NCBI GenBank assembly: GCA_017591395.1 | Contig: WEDG01001406.1 | Location: 62,001 to 126,000 of the forward strand | DNA from: Schistocephalus solidus | Lineage: Eukaryota; Platyhelminthes; Cestoda; Diphyllobothriidea; Diphyllobothriidae | Length of the DNA stretch: 64,000 nt | Reading direction: 5' to 3' | Shown: positions 59,130 to 64,000 of the stretch, piece by piece | Layout of the letters: each line of letters opens with the position of its first letter | Numbering within the stretch: the first letter of the stretch is position 1 | The notes under the pieces: generated by a model | The model's input: only the letters and a program-made list of their open reading frames with translations | Database searches by the model: none | Told to the model about the DNA's origin: nothing | Translations under genes and position numbers: made by a program

Positions 59130-60115
59130 CGGTGGTTTACCGGAGGTTGTCATGGAGGCGCATGTGTCCTAATAGGCCCATGCGGTGTGTAAAATGTGCG
59201 AAAGCAGTTAGGGCAGTGAAGGCGGGCACGTCGACTGTATGTCGGAGCCCCAGGCACTGGTTCACCAGCCTCCATGCGATGGATTCGCAGGTGACCGACC
59301 AGGCCGATGCGTGAGTTGAAGTTGCGGGTTCAGTGTGGGCAGGAGAAATCGGTAGAGGCTGGGAGGATGTCATTGCTGGTAGTGGGGTGGCAGGGGCACT
59401 AAGAATGGCAGGAGCGGAGGGTGTGCATGGTGTATCGGTGTTGTCGGCATTGTGGTTAATTCCGCTGTTATGGATGCGCATGTGACCGAATAGGCCCTAT
59501 GCGATGAGTGAATGCGCGAGGACAGTGAGGGCAGTGGAGGCGACGACCTCTGCTGTGTGATGGTGCTCCAGGCACTGGCTCACCGGTCTCTGTACGATGT
59601 ATTCGCAAGTGACCGACCAGGCCGATTCGTGAGGTGAATGTGCGGTCGCATTGAGTACAGCTTAGGAGAGATTCCCCATCGCTGATGGTGGTGGTGGTGG
59701 TAGTGAAGGCGGTGGTGGTTGCGGTGGTAGGGGTAACAGGCGATGAGTAGATGGATGTGGTCTCTGTGATGGTGGGAGCAATGGGATTGATGACAGGAGT
59801 GAGGGTAGGGGAGTCAGAAGGAGGGTTAGCAGAATTTGACGTAGAAATTGGAATTGTCGGATTGTTTGTGCATTGCGTCCGAAGATGTCCAACCAGGCCG
59901 ATTCGCGCGCGGAAGATGCGTTGACAGCGCGGGCACGTTGGCAGGGCCTGGGCATTGGCGGTGTTGGTCCGGGGCGCTGGTGACTTTCGTGCCGCTCTTT
60001 TGGCCTTGGCGGCGGCGATCCGGTTGGCCTCATAGATCGCTGAACCAGTCTTCACTGATCTTCTCCATGCCGGTCTATCCTGGGCGAGGTCCTCCCAGGT
60101 CGCAGAGTTGATTTT
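59130..60115 (-). pseudogene. RTE ORF2 C-terminal extension with C2H2-type zinc fingers
   Basis: Continues the RT frame after a one-base insertion in an A run (tttt at 60,112-60,115): shifting one base gives [16 protein letters not shown], the usual continuation. The frame 60,055-59,468 then has CPRCQRIFRARIGLVGHLRTQC, a C2HC finger whose last ligand is Cys; a long Thr/Pro/Ser linker; CTQCDRTFTSRIGLVGHLRI with a distal His; and CPHCPRAFTHRIGPIRSH. A further frameshift near 59,470 leads to RLHCPHC-like codons and THRMGLLGHMRLH at about 59,140-59,180. Repeated (S/A)RIGLVGHLR is the signature. Likely nucleic-acid binding; inferred. Confidence 0.8.
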
Positions 60116-61649
60116 GCAGTTGCTTCAGCGATGTCTTCAAAGTGTCCTTGTAGCGTCGTTTTTGACCTCCCTGCCTGCGAGAACCCGTAGCGACATCACC
60201 GTAGAAAAGTCGTTTGGGTAGTCGCTCGTCGTCCATTCTTACCAGGTGGCCGCTCCATCGCAGTTGCACTTGCCTCAGCATGGCATGGATGCTGAGGATT
60301 CTGGTCCGCTCCAGGACTTCCGTGTCCGGGATCCTGTCTTGCCATCTCAGCTTCAGTATTCTGCGGAGGCAGCTGAGATGAAAGTGATTCAGCTTCCTGG
60401 CTTGGTTCGAGTAGACGGTCCAGGTTTCCGCTCCGTAAAGGAGTGTCGACAAGACGACGGCCTTGTACATCTTCAGTTTGGTGTTCAGGTGAATACCGTG
60501 GCGATTCCACACGGAGGACTGCAGCCGGCCGAAAGCCTGACTAGCTTTGGAGATCCGTTGGGCAACCTCGTCATCGATTCTCGTGTTGCGCGACATCGTG
60601 CTTCCTAGATAAGCGAAGGTTTCCACGTTTTTGAGTAGAGCACCGTTGACATAGATTCGAGGGCATTGTATTCTGCGCTGGGTGGCGGCTGGTGCATGAC
60701 AACTGTTTTCGGCTGTACTGATTGTTAATCCAAAATCGGCGCAGCCTCCGGCGAAGAGGTCCATGCTCCTTTGCATGTCCTCCTCTGTCACGGTGTTAAG
60801 GGCGCAGTCGTCCGCGTAGAGCAAGTCATGGACTGTAGTCGTAGACACGCGCGTTGGAGCCTGCATACGCCGACTGTTGAGAAGGTGCCCGTCAGTTCTG
60901 TAGGCGATGCGGATACCAGGCTGCTCATCACGGTAGGCGTCCATCAGCATAGCCGAGAACATGAGACTGAAGAGGGTGGGGGCCAGTACGCAGCCCTGCT
61001 TCACTCCGTTGGTCACTGCGAATGCTTCGGATACCGTCCCGTTGTCAGTGACGCGCGCCGTCATCCCGTCATGAAGCTGACGTACCATGTGCGTGAACCG
61101 CTTAGGACAGCCAAATTTCTGCATGACTTTCCACAGTCCGTCACGATTCACCGTGTCAAAGGCTTTCGTTAGATCCACGAAGGTAGTGTATAGGTGAGTT
61201 CGCATCTCCTGACACTTCTCTTGTAGCTGGCGGGCGGCAAAGATCATATCGGTTGTTCCGCGGTGTCGGCGGAAGCCACATTGGCTTTCCGGAAGCAGGC
61301 CCTGCTCTAGGTGACCGTTAAGACGATTGAGAAGGATACGGGCGAAGATCTTCCCCGCGATGTTGAGCAACGAGATGCCTCTGTGATTATCACAGAGTTG
61401 CACGGAAGAGTCTACGCAGTCTATGGCCACCCCACCATCCTGTCTATTTTGGCGGTCTTTGCGAAAGATCTGGTATCCTTCTATTAAAATATTGGAAGCC
61501 GCGCTTTTGGCTTTAAACAACGGTTCCGTTTGGCCGACGCCATCGGGGTTTCGGTCTGAGACTGGAGGCTTGATTTCGTCCATTTTTGAGAGGAGACTTT
61601 GAGCGTTAGTATACAAAAATCTCAATTTCCTTATATAAATGTCTGCCAA
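60075..61649 (-). CDS. 524-codon chimeric frame: D endonuclease start + A remnant + RTE reverse transcriptase
   Basis: The longest open frame in the window, but a product of nesting. Residues 1-76 ([18 protein letters not shown]..., ending DGGVAI) are the start of family D ORF2, already lacking the PDVIAVTETW block. Residues 77-81 come from the 17-bp remnant of family A. From residue 82 it is [31 protein letters not shown] at 159-165 (motif A), [10 protein letters not shown] from 215 (motif B), YADD at 278-281 (motif C), then thumb and [18 protein letters not shown]. All RT catalytic Asp residues are kept. It ends [11 protein letters not shown] after a one-base insertion. Whether it is ever translated is unknown. 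Confidence 0.8.
   Translation of the reverse strand: MADIYIRKLRFLYTNAQSLLSKMDEIKPPVSDRNPDGVGQTEPLFKAKSAASNILIEGYQIFRKDRQNRQDGGVAIDCVDSSVQLCDNHRGISLLNIAGKIFARILLNRLNGHLEQGLLPESQCGFRRHRGTTDMIFAARQLQEKCQEMRTHLYTTFVDLTKAFDTVNRDGLWKVMQKFGCPKRFTHMVRQLHDGMTARVTDNGTVSEAFAVTNGVKQGCVLAPTLFSLMFSAMLMDAYRDEQPGIRIAYRTDGHLLNSRRMQAPTRVSTTTVHDLLYADDCALNTVTEEDMQRSMDLFAGGCADFGLTISTAENSCHAPAATQRRIQCPRIYVNGALLKNVETFAYLGSTMSRNTRIDDEVAQRISKASQAFGRLQSSVWNRHGIHLNTKLKMYKAVVLSTLLYGAETWTVYSNQARKLNHFHLSCLRRILKLRWQDRIPDTEVLERTRILSIHAMLRQVQLRWSGHLVRMDDERLPKRLFYGDVATGSRRQGGQKRRYKDTLKTSLKQLQNQLCDLGGPRPG
61407..61423 (-). mobile_element. 17-bp 5' remnant of family A copy A4
   Basis: agagtctacgcagtcta is identical to the corresponding site in A3 (near 51,730-51,746) and differs by one base from A2 (near 46,477). 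The first seven bases are the RTE target-site duplication. Left of it lies RTE, right of it family D. Confidence 0.7.
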
Positions 61650-63440
61650 TTTTGTGAAATTGAATGCAATAGCCTGTCAGGGCTGACTGAGACGAACAGT
61701 TGTCCATCAAATCTAGCTTAATTTCTGGTGTTTGGTCATCAACAGAGTTCTGGAGTGCGTTCCTTTTTCTGAAAGTGTTCTGTATATTTGGGTAATTGAA
61801 AATTAGCGTCGGTCTTCTAAGTGAAGACTAGCCTTGATGATTTAAATGTCTACCACAGGAAAGAACTCTTCTTAATCTTTGATGTTCTTTTTCCTTATTT
61901 GGAGCCATTTTCCTCCTTTAAGGTTCACAGCTCCCTCATTTTTTGCAAGTCCACCGGTTCGTTAGCCGGCTGAGATAACACATCCTGAGCTACGGAAAGC
62001 TATTTGCCGTTCTAGGATATATGATACCTGAAATTCGTTTTGAAGAATAATTTTAAGAGGTCATGGATATGACAGCTAATGCCAAGCAGCCGCTTTCCCT
62101 AGGCGCAAAGTTTTGCGCACAGTAACACATTCTCCATTCTTGAGGATGTCATTTAAATATGCTCGGAAGAGATTGAGGTCATGCTTGCCACTTTCCTTTG
62201 TAGTCAGAGAAGGGGACTCAGGACCCCCTTTTATAGCAATATTACGTTTATGATCAAAATGTCCGTTTGCTGACAGGGTGCTCCGAGTTTTGGAGTTTTG
62301 GTATAAGAGAGGCTTAAATTCTGGAAGAATATTTTTTTTTCCGCAATACCATTTACCTTTCCTAAATTTAATAGCGAACCTTGTTTGTGGACTTTGTCAC
62401 TTTGCCTTGCAGCGGCTCTTGTTTCACCTGCACTGGATCCCCTTCGAACATATTTGGATAGAAAAGAGCTTTGCTGTGAGCTGTCACTCATTTTTTGTTA
62501 TAATCTTGACCTTCTTTGACTTCTTGCTCTTCGGTATTTCAAATTCGATGAGCTTTTCACCATCATCATTTGGTGCACCATTCAGCAACGAGGCAGCATT
62601 TGGTTGAACAGCCAGAGCATGATTGATTATGTCTGAGCTGGATGGCAATTGCAAGGTGCATGAAAGGTTTCCTATCCCTTTCGAAGAAAAAATCTCTAAA
62701 GATTTTCTAAGCTCTGTAGACGCGATGTCTTTTATCTCTACGCTTGGTATGAGTGATGAAGCTATATTCGTATACCTTATTTCTTTTTCGGAATTTTCGA
62801 TTTGACTGGTGTTTCTTTACCAAGTGAACAATGAACAGACTTTTTTTAAAAATTCCATTTTCCGTTTCAAGATGTCTTTATCTTTCTCCATCACCAAGGA
62901 TTTCCGAAGGAGACTTTAACAACCCATAAATGTGCATCCTTGTAGACGACATTTATTATAATTACCCGGCTTTTTGCACACTTCGCAGGAATGAGCTAGT
63001 AACAGCATAGCTGGCTTTGCAATCATTTTCTGTTTGTATGTTATATTTTTAATATGCCGTGCAAAAATTTCCAAGCGGCATGAGGTGTCGGTTTCCTACC
63101 TGGAGGTTGGTATGTATTTTTCCAGCTCAGGTTCCAATGCCGAACGTGGTGTCAGATCTTTTCTGTACATGTGAATCGTGATCATCTGTGTTTTCCATAC
63201 CCATTATAATTATTTGAGATGCATTAAAAGTACTAATCTGCTTAAATAAACGAATGAGGTGGTAATAATATTCAATAAATAGACTTGTAAGATCCATGCT
63301 CAAATGACCCTTCCTGGTACATGGAATAAGCAGGAGGTGTATGTTTAAATGATAATTGTCCAAACTCTCACAATGGCAAAGAAAGAGAACACGATTGGTC
63401 AAGCAAAGGTGTATTAAAAACCTGCAAGACAGTCTCACTT
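61424..63440 (-). mobile_element. family D LINE, 5' part of the outermost copy (ORF1 and EN start)
   Basis: Reading leftward: an ORF1-like region at 62,800-61,900, broken by stops, contains lysine-rich KSKKSKKVKIIT, NAIKGGPESPSLTTKESGKH, LRLGKAA and PLKIILQNEFQVSYILERQI, which parallels the RRM-like block of family A ORF1. ORF2 begins at 61,649. The element's 5' end is not defined; 63,440 is a guess. The sequence continues at 56,022 after the nested A4/RTE insertion. Confidence 0.65.
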
Positions 63441-64000
63441 AAAACTACTTATAATTATAGCATCCCGTTAGATTGGTTATATTCTGTCTAATCCGCTTGA
63501 AAAGGAAGATAGAGAAAAGCTGAGCAAAATTCTCGCGGACATGGATCGATTTGATCTGACGAGAGTTCTGTGGCCACAGGCAATGCGCAACATTGTTCAC
63601 CATCGTTAATGCCATGCAGCGTGGGAAATGCGCACATGTGCTTTTCAATGAGATGGCTCATCGTGAAAATATGAGCATTCCCAACACCTCCGCTTAAAGT
63701 AGTTCAGTACCGCTTCTGACGTGGATTAATCTGATCCCGCTGCGTTTGTCAGTGCAAACAGCTTGTCCAGCGTATTTGGAACGGTTTCCAGTTTCCAACT
63801 GAAGAGTAAGCAATTGATACTGAAAGCGGTAACTCTGAAGGGGTGCAGTATAGCATTGCGATACCACATGACCCGTCAGAATTGCGAAAGTATCAATTAA
63901 AATTTCGAGAGGGTGTGATTTAGAATTTATATTTTGTTAGCGCCGGAAAAAGGCACTGCCAATGGCGGTTATTTAGGCCCAGTTGCGTTATGGCAATTCC
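63441..64000. other. no supported feature
   Basis: A minus-strand frame at 63,445-63,648 has no recognised motif. This may be the 5' UTR of the D copy or unrelated sequence. Confidence 0.4.

Larger units (their letters stand above)
58273..61406 (-). mobile_element. RTE-family LINE with C-terminal zinc fingers, 5'-truncated
   Basis: 3.13 kb, flanked by a direct repeat agagtct (58,266-58,272 and 61,407-61,413) that is a single site in other A copies, so it is a target-site duplication. Order from the 5' end: RT from the [20 protein letters not shown] block to about 60,200, a C-terminal extension with zinc fingers (60,110-59,130), then a 3' UTR made of two related subunits (59,050-58,690 and 58,690-58,310). 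It ends in gacggtcgaactg(cc). The endonuclease is absent. Confidence 0.88.

Noticed and set aside
59680..59740. GGT/GTG-rich microsatellite
   Set aside because: On the minus strand it is the Thr-rich linker between zinc fingers, in frame with the protein.
60075..61649. Genuine domesticated host gene or an intact LINE ORF2
   Set aside because: N-terminus derives from family D and A remnants next to a target-site duplication; endonuclease incomplete, frameshift at the 3' end.
1..64000. CRISPR array, LTR retroelement, tRNA or rRNA genes
   Set aside because: No regularly spaced direct repeats, no LTR pairs, no integrase or protease frame, and no cloverleaf or rRNA core sequence found by eye.

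Overview
The window is nuclear DNA of a metazoan, most likely a flatworm. A tapeworm of the diphyllobothriid kind is my best guess, from the style of the retroelements (an RTE-like RT followed by a threonine-rich linker and C2H2 fingers, next to several CR1/Jockey-like LINE families). That assignment is inference and I could not search a database. Genes are sparse, split by GT-AG introns and separated by long stretches of decayed repeats. I see no tRNA, rRNA, CRISPR or prokaryotic operon signal.

Positions 1-16.5 kb are the only host-gene region. A plus-strand gene enters from the left and ends at 14,024. At least eight exons join in phase into about 1,000 residues of a Ser/Thr/Pro-rich protein that I do not recognise. 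A convergent minus-strand gene at 15,667-16,499 is HSCB, the mitochondrial Fe-S co-chaperone, with one 53-bp intron. The introns of the first gene hold RTE remnants, a 1.4-kb fold-back element (6,742-8,133) and a smaller inverted repeat with a hammerhead-like core (10,060-10,526).

From 19.4 kb to 63.4 kb nearly everything is LINE. I name the families locally. A, B and B' are related and share a 3' UTR hairpin; C and D are two further CR1/Jockey-like groups; RTE is the zinc-finger family. All copies carry stops or frameshifts. By matching copies to each other I infer a nested architecture. (i) A plus-strand B copy (21,201-25,311) sits inside the 3' UTR of an older minus-strand B copy (27,998 to 25,312, then 21,200 to 20,835). 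(ii) The ORF1 of a B element (36,480-36,258 and 29,883-29,535) is split by a 5'-truncated B' copy, itself split by a near-complete A copy (30,075-34,735). (iii) A minus-strand D copy appears to run from 63,440 to 36,481. It contains an A copy holding an RTE copy (56,023-61,423) and a C copy (37,889-54,325). The C copy contains an A copy (49,493-54,182) and a plus-strand D copy. That D copy contains a B' copy, which contains another A copy (44,183-47,160). This is up to five levels deep, with family A always innermost except where RTE cuts it.

The longest reading frame (524 codons, 60,075-61,649) is not an ordinary element ORF. It runs in frame across three elements: D endonuclease start, a 17-bp remnant of A, then RTE reverse transcriptase. 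The RTE insertion is flanked by a 7-bp target-site duplication.
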